DNA of 64,000 bases, from the NCBI GenBank assembly GCA_035691285.1, contig DASSJI010000003.1, positions 1 to 64,000 of the forward strand, written 5' to 3'. Shown here in pieces: positions 31,786-39,923 of this stretch. Under the pieces are notes generated by a model. It did not search any database and had not been told where the DNA came from. It was given only the letters and a program-made list of their open reading frames with translations. Source of the stretch: DATFEN01 sp035691285. Its GTDB lineage: Bacteria; Acidobacteriota; Vicinamibacteria; Fen-336. The stretch's first letter is position 1, and the number at the start of each line of letters is the position of its first letter. The position numbers and the translations under genes were made by a program.

Positions 31786-31878
31786 ATGCAGCCCACGCGC
31801 AGCCAGATCCGGGGCGCGGCGATCCTCCTGTTCCTCGCGATACTGTTCGTGGCGTGGCGGCTCTCGAGCGTGCGCTGA
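31786..31878 (+). CDS. Predicted 30-residue single-helix membrane peptide
   Basis: ATG to TGA of 31 codons: a short polar, basic N-terminus (MQPTRSQIRG), a hydrophobic helix (about residues 11-25, AAILLFLAILFVAW) and a basic tail. All but one of its sense third positions after the ATG are G or C, while the overlapping extension of miaA in this stretch has many A/T third positions. So this frame looks like the coding one. It overlaps the inferred miaA start by 25 bases. The family is unknown. Confidence 0.45.
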   Translation: MQPTRSQIRGAAILLFLAILFVAWRLSSVR

Positions 31879-32777
31879 TCGCGATCGTCGGGCCGACGGC
31901 GTCGGGGAAGAGCGCTCTCGCGCTCGAGCTCGCCCAGGCCCTCGATGGCGAGATCGTCTCCTGCGACAGCCTGCAGGTGTTCCGCGGCCTGGACGTCGGG
32001 AGCGCGAAGCCGACTGCCGCCGAGCGGGCCCTGGTCCCGCACCACCTGCTCGACGTCGCCGAGCCCGACCAGGACTTCTCCGCGGCGGAGTACGCGCGCC
32101 TCGCCCGGGCGGCCGTTCGCGACGTCGTCGCGCGCGGCCGCCTGCCCCTCGTCGTGGGCGGCACGGGGCTGTACCTGCGGGCGCTCCTGAGCGGGCTCTT
32201 CCCGGGCCCGTCCCGGGACGCCGCTTTCCGGCAACGGGTCGAGGCCCTGGCGGAGCGCCTGGGCCGCGCGCGGGTCCATGCCTGGCTGCGCCGGGTGGAC
32301 CCGAGCGCCGCGGCGCGGATCTCGCCCGAGGATCTCGTTCGGGTGGTGCGCGCGCTCGAGGTCTATCGGGCCACGCGGATCCCGATCTCAAAGCACCACG
32401 CCTCCTCGACCGAAGCGCTCACGGGCGTGCAGGCCAGGGTGTTCGGCATCGACCTCCCGCGGGACGCCCTGCGCGCGCGGGTCCAGGCCCGCACCGATGC
32501 CATGTGGGCCGGGGGGCTGCTGGAGGAAACGCGATCCCTGCTGGATCGCTTCCCGAACGGCGCGCGGCCGCTTCGAGCCATCGGCTACCGGCAGGCGGTC
32601 GCGGTCGTGCGCGGAGAGCTGGATCTCGCCGCGGCGCGGCGTGATATGGTCACGACCACGATGCAGTACGCCAAGCGGCAGCGGACATGGTTCCGCCATC
32701 AGGCGGACGTCGCCTGGTTCGACGCGTCGGACGCCGCGGGAAGGGCCATTCGAGCCTGGCTGGAGGCGCGCGGTTGA
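31854..32777 (+). CDS. miaA: tRNA dimethylallyltransferase
   Basis: 307 residues from GTG 31854, giving AALERALIAIVGPTASGKSAL. A GTG at 31776 would add 26 residues with atypical codon use. Motifs: P-loop GPTASGKS, SCDSLQVFRGLDVGSAKPT, HHLLDV, VVGGTGLYLRALL and TMQYAKRQRTWFR. It transfers a dimethylallyl group to A37 of tRNAs reading UNN codons. It overlaps deoB by TTGA. Confidence 0.93.
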   Translation: MAALERALIAIVGPTASGKSALALELAQALDGEIVSCDSLQVFRGLDVGSAKPTAAERALVPHHLLDVAEPDQDFSAAEYARLARAAVRDVVARGRLPLVVGGTGLYLRALLSGLFPGPSRDAAFRQRVEALAERLGRARVHAWLRRVDPSAAARISPEDLVRVVRALEVYRATRIPISKHHASSTEALTGVQARVFGIDLPRDALRARVQARTDAMWAGGLLEETRSLLDRFPNGARPLRAIGYRQAVAVVRGELDLAAARRDMVTTTMQYAKRQRTWFRHQADVAWFDASDAAGRAIRAWLEARG

Positions 32778-33958
32778 CGCCCCGGGGACCGTTCGGCCGG
32801 GCCATCGTCGTGGTCTGCGACGGGCTCGGTGTCGGGGCGGCGCCGGACGCGGCCGCCTTCGGAGACGAGGGCAGCGACACCCTGGGCCACGTCCTGGCCT
32901 CGCGCCGCGTCGCGATCCCGAACCTGACCGCGCTCGGCCTGGGCAACCTCACCCCGACCTTCGAAGGCGCGCGGTGGGCGCGAACGGACGGGGCGTACGG
33001 CAAGATGGCCGAGGGGAGCGCCGGGAAGGACACCGCCACCGGGCACTGGGAGATGATGGGCCTGCTCACGCCGAAGCCCTTCCGCACCTACCCCGCGGGC
33101 TTCCCGCCCGAGATCGTGAGGCCGTTCGAGGAGCGGATCGGCCGCCGGGTGCTGGGGAACAAGGCGGCATCGGGGACGGAGATCCTCAAGGAGCTCGGCG
33201 AGGAGCATCTCCGCACGGGCTCGCCGATCCTGTACACCTCCGGCGACAGCGTGTTCCAGGTCGCGGCGCACGAGGAGCTGATCCCGCCCGAGGAGCTCTA
33301 CCGCATCTGCCGGATCGGCTACGAGATCGCGTGCGAAGGCCACGGAGTCTGTCGCGTGATCGCCCGGCCCTTCGTCGGCCGCACGGCGGCCGAGTTCAGG
33401 CGCACGCCCAACCGCCGCGACTTCCCGGTGCCGCCGGCCGGCGACACGCTGCTCGACCGCCTGGCGCGCGCCGGCTGGCAGGTGTTCGGCGTGGGGAAGA
33501 TCGAGGACATCTTCACCGGCCGGGGGATCACCGGGGCCGTCCACACGAAGTCCGACGAGCACGGTGTCGACGAGACGCTGGCGGCCATGGACCGCATCGA
33601 GCGCGGGCTGATCTTCACGAACCTGGTCGACTTCGACACCCTCTACGGGCACAGGAACGACGTGCCCGGGTACGCGGCCAACCTCGAGGCGCTCGACCGC
33701 CGCCTGCCGGAGGTCTTCGCCAGGATGCGGCCGGACGATGTGTTCGTCCTGACGGCCGACCACGGCTGCGACCCGGCGGACGCCTCGACGGACCACACGC
33801 GCGAGAACGTGCCGCTCCTCGTCCGAGGCAGTCGGGTCAGGCCGGGAACCGACCTGGGCCTGCGCTCGACCTTCGCCGACCTCGGGGCGACGCTCGGGGA
33901 GAACTTCGGCCTGGAGGCGATGCCCGATGGCACGTCCTTCCTCCGCGACATCGCGTAA
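32774..33958 (+). CDS. deoB: Phosphopentomutase
   Basis: 394 residues, the usual size. It interconverts ribose (or deoxyribose) 1- and 5-phosphate in nucleoside salvage. Alkaline-phosphatase-superfamily metal sites are visible: VVCDGLGVGAAPDA near residue 15, GKDTATGHWEMMG with the phospho-acceptor threonine region (Thr87-Thr89), FTNLVDFDTLYGHRND, LTADHGCDP and TDHTREN. The TTG start overlaps the miaA stop. TAA at 33956 is followed at once by the yceD promoter, marking the end of the unit. Confidence 0.94.
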   Translation: MTPRGPFGRAIVVVCDGLGVGAAPDAAAFGDEGSDTLGHVLASRRVAIPNLTALGLGNLTPTFEGARWARTDGAYGKMAEGSAGKDTATGHWEMMGLLTPKPFRTYPAGFPPEIVRPFEERIGRRVLGNKAASGTEILKELGEEHLRTGSPILYTSGDSVFQVAAHEELIPPEELYRICRIGYEIACEGHGVCRVIARPFVGRTAAEFRRTPNRRDFPVPPAGDTLLDRLARAGWQVFGVGKIEDIFTGRGITGAVHTKSDEHGVDETLAAMDRIERGLIFTNLVDFDTLYGHRNDVPGYAANLEALDRRLPEVFARMRPDDVFVLTADHGCDPADASTDHTRENVPLLVRGSRVRPGTDLGLRSTFADLGATLGENFGLEAMPDGTSFLRDIA

Positions 33959-33959
33959 A

Positions 33960-33996
33960 CCCTTGACGAATCAAGGGGAATGAGTAAAATCAAGGG
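33960..33996 (+). promoter_or_regulatory. Palindromic operator candidate at the fatty-acid operon promoter
   Basis: CCCTTGA (33960-33966), four bases CGAA, then TCAAGGG (33971-33977) form a perfect inverted repeat over the -35 box. A third TCAAGGG half-site (33990-33996) lies at the expected transcription start, 19 bases on. This arrangement is typical of repressor binding. The regulator is unknown. Confidence 0.5.
33963..33990 (+). promoter_or_regulatory. Sigma70-type promoter of the yceD-rpmF-plsX-fab operon
   Basis: TTGACG (33963-33968), a 16-base spacer and TAAAAT (33985-33990) place the transcription start near 33997. This argues that the ATG at 33980 is not used and that translation starts at ATG 34013. 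Confidence 0.65.
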
Positions 33997-34012
33997 TTTG
34001 AGCGCCGACCCG

Positions 34013-34546
34013 ATGCTCGTGATACACGTCGTCAAGATCCCCGAAGAGGGGCTGCCGGTCGACTGCGCCCTGGAAACGGGGGAGGTTCACCTCGAGGGCG
34101 AGGACAGCTTCCACCTCGAGGCGGGCGGCCGGGTGAAAGCGCTCGCCGAGAAGGGCGAGGACGACGCGGTCCACGTGCGGGGGCACCTCTCGGCCCGGCT
34201 CGGTGTGGACTGCTCGCGCTGCCTCGAGCGCTTCCTCTTCCCCGTGGAGCAGGCGCTCGATCTCTTCTACCTGCCGCGCCTGGCGCAACAGGAGGAAGAG
34301 GAGGACGTCGAGCTCCAGGATCGCGAGCTGGTGGTGGCCTACTACGCCGCCGGCCGCATCGACCTGGGCGAGGCGCTGCGGGAGCAGCTCTTCCTCGCCC
34401 TGCCGATGAAGCGGCTGTGCCGGGAAGACTGCCGGGGGCTCTGCCCGGTGTGCGGAGCCAACCGCAACCAGACGGGATGCGGATGCGCCCTTCCCGACGA
34501 TCACGTCTCGCCCTTCGCCAGGCTCCTGGGGAAGGGAAACGCGTAA
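34013..34546 (+). CDS. DUF177/YceD-family protein
   Basis: 177 residues from ATG 34013, chosen because the upstream ATG at 33980 lies between promoter elements. TTG at 33998 is an alternative. YceD/DUF177 proteins precede rpmF in most bacteria and are implicated in 23S rRNA metabolism (plant DCL2-like). Seen: VRGHLSARLGVDCSRCLERF, an acidic middle (QEEEEDVELQDRELVV) and a Cys-rich C-terminus (CREDCRGLCPVCGANRN, GCGC) likely to hold zinc. It heads the ribosome/fatty-acid operon. Confidence 0.88.
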   Translation: MLVIHVVKIPEEGLPVDCALETGEVHLEGEDSFHLEAGGRVKALAEKGEDDAVHVRGHLSARLGVDCSRCLERFLFPVEQALDLFYLPRLAQQEEEEDVELQDRELVVAYYAAGRIDLGEALREQLFLALPMKRLCREDCRGLCPVCGANRNQTGCGCALPDDHVSPFARLLGKGNA

Positions 34547-34564
34547 GGAGAACCCAGGAGGACC

Positions 34565-34747
34565 ATGCCGAATCCCAAGAGGCGCCATTCCAAGGCCCGC
34601 CGCGACAGCCGGCGGGCGCACGACCACCTGAAGAGCCCCGGCCTCAGCCTCTGCCCGAACTGCCACGAGCCGAAGCTGCCGCACCGGGTGTGCCCGCACT
34701 GCGGGTACTACAAGGGCAGGCCGGCGATCGGCGTCGAGGAAGCCTGA
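34565..34747 (+). CDS. rpmF: 50S ribosomal protein L32
   Basis: 60 residues with the standard MPNPKRRHSKARRDSRRAHD opening and two CxxC pairs (CPNCHEPKLPHRVCPHCGYY). It is therefore the zinc-binding (C+) form. AGGAGG-like sequence (CCAGGAGGACC) precedes the ATG. The yceD-rpmF-plsX order is conserved widely and couples ribosome supply to phospholipid synthesis. Confidence 0.97.
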   Translation: MPNPKRRHSKARRDSRRAHDHLKSPGLSLCPNCHEPKLPHRVCPHCGYYKGRPAIGVEEA

Positions 34748-34770
34748 GTCCGGAAGCCCTGGCGACCCGC

Positions 34771-35787
34771 GTGGCCGTGGACGCCCTCGGCGGCGACTAC
34801 GGGCCGCGCGTCGTCGTGGAGGGCTGCGTCCAGGCCGTCCGCGAGCAGGGAGTCCGCGCCCTCCTGGTCGGGCCGCAGGCCATCGTCCGCGAGGAGCTGC
34901 GGCGCGCGGGGGGCGAGGGCCCGGGGGTCGAGGTGATCGACGCGCCCGACGCGGTCGGGATGGCCGAGCCGGTCACGCGGGCCACGCTCAAGAAGCGCTC
35001 CTCGATCCAGGTCGCGATCGAGCTGCTGCGCGACGGCAAGGCCGACGCGTTCTTCTCGGCCGGGAACACCGCGGCGTGCTGGACGATCGCCAAGCTGGTG
35101 CTCGGGACCCTCGAGGAGGTGGACCGGCCCGCCCTGGCCGCCATCGTGCCCAACGTGTCCGGGTTCACCGTGCTCCTCGACGTGGGGGCCAACGCCAGCT
35201 GCAAGGCGCGCCACCTCGAGGAGTTCGCGATCATGGGGAAGATCTACACGCGGGCGGTGCTCCACACGCCCAACCCGCGGGTGGGTCTCATGAGCATGGG
35301 GGAGGAGGCGACGAAGGGCAACGAGCTGGTCAAGGAGGTCCACGAGGTCCTCAAGGGCTCGAGCCTGAACTTCATCGGGAACGTCGAGGGCCACGAGGTC
35401 TTCAACGGCAAGGTGGACGTGATCGTGATGGACGGCTTCACCGGGAACGTGGTGCTGAAGGCGAGCGAAAGCCTCGCCGAGTCGATGTTCCACCTGATCA
35501 AGGAAGAGATCACGCGGACGCCGCTCCGCAAGCTCGGGGCGTGGCTGGCGCGGGGCGCGTTCCGGGCCGTGCAGCACAAGACCGATCCGTCCGAGTACGG
35601 CGGTGCTCCGCTGCTCGGAGTGCGGGGCTGCTGCGTCATCGGCCACGGCCGCTCCGACGCCACGGCCATCCGGCAGGGCATTCGCGCCGCCGCCGAGTTC
35701 TTCACGAGCGGGGTCAACGCGAAGATCGAGGCCGAGGTCAAGGCGCTCGCCCTGCGCGAGCCGGCGCCGGCGGTGGAGAAGGCTTGA
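34771..35787 (+). CDS. plsX: Phosphate acyltransferase PlsX
   Basis: 338 residues from GTG 34771, giving AVDALGGDYGPRVVVEGCV, the family start. A CTG at 34744 overlapping the rpmF stop (CTGA) would add nine residues. PlsX makes acyl-phosphate from acyl-ACP for PlsY. Motifs: RATLKKRSSIQVAIELLRDGKADAFFSAGNTAA, LLDVGANASC, MGEEATKGNELV and DGFTGNVVLKASE. It overlaps fabD by TTGA. Confidence 0.94.
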   Translation: MAVDALGGDYGPRVVVEGCVQAVREQGVRALLVGPQAIVREELRRAGGEGPGVEVIDAPDAVGMAEPVTRATLKKRSSIQVAIELLRDGKADAFFSAGNTAACWTIAKLVLGTLEEVDRPALAAIVPNVSGFTVLLDVGANASCKARHLEEFAIMGKIYTRAVLHTPNPRVGLMSMGEEATKGNELVKEVHEVLKGSSLNFIGNVEGHEVFNGKVDVIVMDGFTGNVVLKASESLAESMFHLIKEEITRTPLRKLGAWLARGAFRAVQHKTDPSEYGGAPLLGVRGCCVIGHGRSDATAIRQGIRAAAEFFTSGVNAKIEAEVKALALREPAPAVEKA

Positions 35788-36731
35788 AGACGGCTCTCGT
35801 GTTCCCCGGCCAGGGCTCGCAGAAGGTCGGCATGGGGCGGGCCCTGCACGACGCCTTCCCGGAGAGCCGGGCCGTCTTCGACGGCGCCGACGGCGCCCTG
35901 GGCTTCTCCATCTCGCGGCTCTGCTTCGAAGGGCCGGCCGAGGATCTGCAGCTCACCGCGAACACGCAGCCCGCGATCCTGACGGCGAGCGTCGCCGCCT
36001 TCCAGGCGCTGCGGGCCCGCGGCCTGCAGGCCGACGGCGTGGCGGGTCACAGCCTCGGCGAGTACTCGGCCCTCGTCGCGGCCGGGACTCTGTCCCTTGG
36101 GGACGCGGTCCGGGCCGTGCGCAAGCGCGGGCAGTACATGCAGGAGGCGGTGCCGCTGGGCGAGGGCGCCATGGCGGCGATCCTCGGCCTGGACCTCGAC
36201 GCGACGCGCGCGGCCTGCGACGAAGCGGCGCAGGGCCAGGTCGTGGCGCCCGCCAACATCAACTCGCCGGGCCAGATCGTCATCGCGGGGCACGCGGCTG
36301 CGGTCGAACGGGCCTCGGAGGCCTGCCGAAGGCGGGGCGCGAAGCGCGCGGTCCCCCTGCCGGTGTCGGCTCCCTTTCATTGCGCTCTCATGGAGCCGGC
36401 CCGGGTGCGCCTCGAGCCGGACCTCCGGGAGATCGACTTCGCCGATCCGGCCGTGCCGCTGTACAACAACGTGGACGCGGCGCCCGTCCGGAGCGCGGAC
36501 GCCTGCCGCGACGGCCTGCTCCGCCAGGTCTCGGGCGCGGTGCGGTGGCAGGAGCTCGTCGAGCGCATGGCGCGCGACGGCTTCGACACCTTCGTCGAGG
36601 TGGGGCCGGGCAACGTGCTCTCCGGGCTCGTGAGGAAGATCGCGAAGGGAGTGCGCGTGCTCAGCGTCGAAGACCCGGAGTCGCTCGAGCGAGCGGCGAC
36701 CGCCCTGGGCGCCGCGCGGACGGAGGCGTGA
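35784..36731 (+). CDS. fabD: Malonyl-CoA:ACP transacylase
   Basis: 315 residues. The TTG start overlaps plsX. It loads malonate onto ACP for chain extension. Motifs: FPGQGSQKVGMGRAL, active-site GHSLGEYSALVAAG, the catalytic Arg region KRGQYMQEAVP, and SAPFHCALMEPA with the His of the Ser-His dyad. ATG of fabG overlaps its stop by one base. Confidence 0.95.
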   Translation: MKTALVFPGQGSQKVGMGRALHDAFPESRAVFDGADGALGFSISRLCFEGPAEDLQLTANTQPAILTASVAAFQALRARGLQADGVAGHSLGEYSALVAAGTLSLGDAVRAVRKRGQYMQEAVPLGEGAMAAILGLDLDATRAACDEAAQGQVVAPANINSPGQIVIAGHAAAVERASEACRRRGAKRAVPLPVSAPFHCALMEPARVRLEPDLREIDFADPAVPLYNNVDAAPVRSADACRDGLLRQVSGAVRWQELVERMARDGFDTFVEVGPGNVLSGLVRKIAKGVRVLSVEDPESLERAATALGAARTEA

Positions 36732-37474
36732 TGGGCTCGCTCACCGGCAGGGTGTCCGTGGTGACGGGAGCCTCGAGGGGGATCGGGCGGGCCCTGGCGA
36801 AGGCGCTGGCCGCCGAGGGCTCCACCGTGCTGCTCGGCGCGCGGGACGAGGCCCGGTTGAAGGATGCCGTGGACGAGATCGGGGCGGCCGGCGGCACGGC
36901 AGCCGCGCTCGCCCTCGACATCGCGTCTCGCAGCTCCGTTGCCGCGGCCTTCGAGAAGGTGCTCGCCGAGCACGGGCGCATCGACCACCTCGTCAACAAT
37001 GCCGGCATCACGCGCGACGGCCTCCTGCTGCGGATGAAGCCGGAGCAGTGGGACGAGGTGGTCGCCACGAACCTCACGGGGGCGTTCCACTGCACGCAGG
37101 CGGCCCTCAAGCCGATGCTCAAGGCGCGTTACGGCCGGATCGTGAACATCACGTCGGTGGTGGGGCTCATGGGGAACGCCGGGCAGGCCAACTACGCCGC
37201 CAGCAAGGCCGGCGTGATCGGCTTCACCAAGGCGGTCGCCCGCGAGGTCGCGACCCGCGGCATCACGGTGAACGCCGTCGCGCCGGGGTTCATCGAGACC
37301 GACATGACCGCGGCCATGACGGACAAGGCCCGGGAAGCGGTGGCATCGAGCATTCCGATGGAGAGGATCGGAAGGCCCGAGGACGTCGCCGGGGCCGTCG
37401 TGTTCCTGGTCTCCGACGCCGCGGGCTACGTCACCGGCCAGGTGCTCGCGGTGGACGGCGGCTTCCACATGTAG
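36731..37474 (+). CDS. fabG: 3-oxoacyl-ACP reductase
   Basis: 247 residues, classical short-chain dehydrogenase. TGASRGIGRAL binds the nucleotide, NNAGITRDGLLLRM is the FabG-specific Asn-Ala-Gly region, the catalytic Ser is in NITSVVG, and YAASK supplies Tyr and Lys. It ends VLAVDGGFHM. It reduces 3-oxoacyl-ACP with NADPH in each elongation cycle. The start shares one base with the fabD stop. Confidence 0.95.
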   Translation: MGSLTGRVSVVTGASRGIGRALAKALAAEGSTVLLGARDEARLKDAVDEIGAAGGTAAALALDIASRSSVAAAFEKVLAEHGRIDHLVNNAGITRDGLLLRMKPEQWDEVVATNLTGAFHCTQAALKPMLKARYGRIVNITSVVGLMGNAGQANYAASKAGVIGFTKAVAREVATRGITVNAVAPGFIETDMTAAMTDKAREAVASSIPMERIGRPEDVAGAVVFLVSDAAGYVTGQVLAVDGGFHM

Positions 37475-37536
37475 AATTGCCGGACGTTGGGACGAACCAA
37501 CCTGAGGGGGAGTGGACGACTCCCCGGAGGAGCCTG
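37472..37536 (+). promoter_or_regulatory. acpP leader: -10-like TAGAAT and two hairpins
   Basis: TAGAAT overlaps the fabG stop (37472-37477). Downstream are GTTGG-GACGAA-CCAAC (37486-37501) and a perfect 7-base stem GGGGAGT-GGACG-ACTCCCC (37507-37525) directly against the Shine-Dalgarno GGAGGAG. The leader could give acpP its own promoter and a high or adjustable yield relative to neighbours. Confidence 0.45.
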
Positions 37537-37779
37537 ATGGAGCCTGTTGCGGATCGCGTCAAGAAGATCATCGTGGACCAGCTCGGCGTGGAGGAGGAGC
37601 TCGTCACCCCCGAGGCGTCCTTCGTGGACGACCTGGGCGCGGACAGCCTGGACACGGTGGAGCTCGTGATGGCCCTCGAGGAGGAGTTCGGGATCGAGAT
37701 CCCCGACGAGGACGCCGAGAAGATCACGAAGGTCAAGGAAGCCGTCGACTATATCGAGAAGCACGGGCCGAAGAAGTAA
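37537..37779 (+). CDS. acpP: Acyl carrier protein
   Basis: 80 residues, acidic, with the 4'-phosphopantetheine site Ser37 in DDLGADSLDTVELVMALEE. It carries growing acyl chains for fatty-acid, phospholipid and lipid A synthesis (the FabZ-LpxA fusion, PlsX, FabD and FabF in this window all use it). A strong GGAGGAG precedes the ATG. fabF starts one base after the stop. Confidence 0.97.
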   Translation: MEPVADRVKKIIVDQLGVEEELVTPEASFVDDLGADSLDTVELVMALEEEFGIEIPDEDAEKITKVKEAVDYIEKHGPKK

Positions 37780-37780
37780 C

Positions 37781-39028
37781 TTGTCGGAAGAGCGCAGGGT
37801 CGTCGTGACCGGGCTGGGGATGGTGTCCCCGCTCGGCAACGACGTCGAGACCACGTGGCAGGGACTCCTGGCCGGCCGCTCCGGCGTGGGGGCCATCACG
37901 CTCTTCGACGCGTCCCAGCACGCGGCGCGCATCGCCGCCGAGGTGAAGGGGTTCGATCCCCTCGCCTGGCTCGAGAGGAAGGACGTCAAGAAGGCGGACC
38001 GCTTCATCCAGTTCGCGGTGGCCGCCTCCGACATGGCCGTGAAGGACGCCGGCCTCGCCATCGATGCGGGGAACGCCGAGGCGGTGGGCGTCTACATCGG
38101 CAGCGGCATCGGCGGCTTCGGGACGATCGAGCGGGAGCACGAGGCTCTGCTCAAGGGCGGGCCGCGCAAGATCAGCCCGTTCTTCATTCCCGCGGCGATC
38201 GCGAACCTGGCCTCGGGCTGGGTCTCGATCCGCACGGGCGCCAAGGGGCCCAACTCCTGCACGGCCACGGCGTGCACCACGAGCGCCCACTCGATCGGGG
38301 ACTCGTTCCGGCTGATCCAGCGCGGCGACGCCGACGCGATGATCGCCGGGGGCAGCGAGGCGGCCATCACTCCGCTCGGCGTCGGAGGTTTCGCGGCCAT
38401 GCGCGCCCTCTCCACGCGCAACGACGAGCCCGCGAGGGCCTCGCGGCCCTTCGACAGGGACCGCGACGGCTTCGTGATCGGCGAGGGAGCGGGCATCGTG
38501 GTGCTCGAGGAGCTGGAGCGGGCGAAGGGCCGCGGAGCGAGGATCTACTGCGAGCTCCTGGGCTACGGGATGTCCGGCGACGCCTACCACATCACGGCGC
38601 CCTGCGAGGACGGCGACGGCGCGATCCGCGTGATGCGTCGCACGCTCAAGGACGCGGGGCTCGAGCCGTCTGCGGTCGACTACATCAACTGCCACGGCAC
38701 CTCGACGCCCGTCGGCGACCCGCAGGAGGTCAAGGCCATCAAGGCCGTCTTCGGCGACCACGCGCGCAAGCTCGCCATCAGCTCGACGAAGTCGATGACC
38801 GGTCACCTGCTCGGCGCCGCGGGCGGCCTCGAGGCCGTCGTGGCGGTGCTCTCGCTCCGCGACCAGGTCCTTCCGCCCACGATCAACCAGGACAACCCGG
38901 ACCCGGCATGCGACCTGGACACGGTGCCGAACCGGTCTCGCAAGGCGACGCTGCGTCACGTGCTCAGCAACTCTTTCGGCTTCGGCGGCACGAACGGCGC
39001 GCTGCTGTTCGCCCGTTACGACGGCTGA
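37781..39028 (+). CDS. fabF: 3-oxoacyl-ACP synthase II
   Basis: 415 residues from TTG. Condensing enzyme with catalytic Cys165 in TATACTTSAHSI, first His in INCHGTSTPVGD, Lys and second His in STKSMTGHLLGAAGG, and the gatekeeper region SNSFGFGGTNGALLF. The Cys-His-His set marks an elongating KAS I/II enzyme. FabF type is supported by length and position after acpP. It ends the operon, and repeat copy 3 follows. Confidence 0.95.
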   Translation: MSEERRVVVTGLGMVSPLGNDVETTWQGLLAGRSGVGAITLFDASQHAARIAAEVKGFDPLAWLERKDVKKADRFIQFAVAASDMAVKDAGLAIDAGNAEAVGVYIGSGIGGFGTIEREHEALLKGGPRKISPFFIPAAIANLASGWVSIRTGAKGPNSCTATACTTSAHSIGDSFRLIQRGDADAMIAGGSEAAITPLGVGGFAAMRALSTRNDEPARASRPFDRDRDGFVIGEGAGIVVLEELERAKGRGARIYCELLGYGMSGDAYHITAPCEDGDGAIRVMRRTLKDAGLEPSAVDYINCHGTSTPVGDPQEVKAIKAVFGDHARKLAISSTKSMTGHLLGAAGGLEAVVAVLSLRDQVLPPTINQDNPDPACDLDTVPNRSRKATLRHVLSNSFGFGGTNGALLFARYDG

Positions 39029-39036
39029 CGCGACGA

Positions 39037-39132
39037 CGGCCAGGACGACCTCAGAAAATGGAGTTGAACGGAGGGGCCACAGAGACGATCGGGGCATCGA
39101 TCCTGTGTGTTCTCCCTGTTTCCGGACCAGTG
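39037..39132 (+). repeat. Dispersed imperfect inverted repeat, copy 3 (shorter, degenerate)
   Basis: It shares the 5' end CGGCCAGGACGACC with copy 2 and the 3' end TTTCCGGACC, and contains CCACAGAG and CTGTGTGTTCTCC words. It lies 8 bases after the fabF stop and fills most of the gap to etfB. Confidence 0.65.
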
Positions 39133-39142
39133 TAGGAGTTCG

Positions 39143-39922
39143 ATGAAGATCATCGTTTGCGTGAAGCAGGTTCCCGACACCGAGACGCGAGTGAAGATCG
39201 CCGCGTCGGGCGCGGGCATCGAGGAGGAGGGGATCAACTGGGTCGTCTCCCCGTACGACGAGTTCGCCGTGGAGGAGGCGCTCCGGATCAAGGAGAAGTC
39301 CGGGGGCGAGGTCGTGCTCGTCTCCCTCGGCCCGGACCGCGTGCAGGCCGCCCTCCGCAACGGCCTCGCCATGGGCGCGGACGCGGGCGTCCACCTCAAG
39401 GATCCGCTCTTCGACGCCGCGGACACGCTCGGCACGGCCAGGGCCCTGGCCGCGGCGATCGAGGGCATCGGCGGCTTCGACCTGGTCCTGACCGGTCAGC
39501 AGGGCGTCGGCGGGGACCACGGCCAGATTCCCGGCCTCCTCGCGGAGCTCCTCGACCTGCCCCAGGTCACGATGGCGGTGAAGGTCGAGATCCAGGGTGC
39601 CAAGGCCATCGTCGAGCGGGAGATCGAGGGCGCCCGGGAGATCTGGGAGACGAGCCTGCCGGCCGTGCTCTCGGCGCAGAAGGGCCTGAACGAGCCCCGC
39701 TACGCGAACCTCAAGGGCATCATGGCCGCGAAGAAGAAGCCGATCGACGTGAAGGACGCGGCCGGGCTGGGCCTCGACGTGGCCGCCCTGGCGCCTCGCA
39801 CGAAGGTGGTGGCCATGGAGCTGCCGCCCGCGCGGCCCCCGGTGAAGATGGTCCAGGGGGACCCGGAGGCGCAGGCCAAGGAGCTGCTGCGCCTCCTCCA
39901 CGAAGAAGCGAAGGTGATCTGA
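39143..39922 (+). CDS. etfB: Electron transfer flavoprotein, beta subunit
   Basis: 259 residues from ATG 39143 with TAGGAG upstream. Opening MKIIVCVKQVPDTETRVKI, the AMP-binding region LTGQQGVGGDHGQIPGLLAE and the recognition-loop neighbourhood SAQKGLNEPRYANLKGIMAAKKKP are typical of group I EtfB. With EtfA it accepts electrons from acyl-CoA dehydrogenases and passes them to ETF:quinone oxidoreductase, encoded two genes on. Confidence 0.94.
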   Translation: MKIIVCVKQVPDTETRVKIAASGAGIEEEGINWVVSPYDEFAVEEALRIKEKSGGEVVLVSLGPDRVQAALRNGLAMGADAGVHLKDPLFDAADTLGTARALAAAIEGIGGFDLVLTGQQGVGGDHGQIPGLLAELLDLPQVTMAVKVEIQGAKAIVEREIEGAREIWETSLPAVLSAQKGLNEPRYANLKGIMAAKKKPIDVKDAAGLGLDVAALAPRTKVVAMELPPARPPVKMVQGDPEAQAKELLRLLHEEAKVI

Positions 39923-39923
39923 C

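Noticed and set aside
33980..34012. ATG 33980 as the start of yceD
   Set aside because: It lies between the -35 and -10 boxes of a strong promoter, so it would not be transcribed from it.
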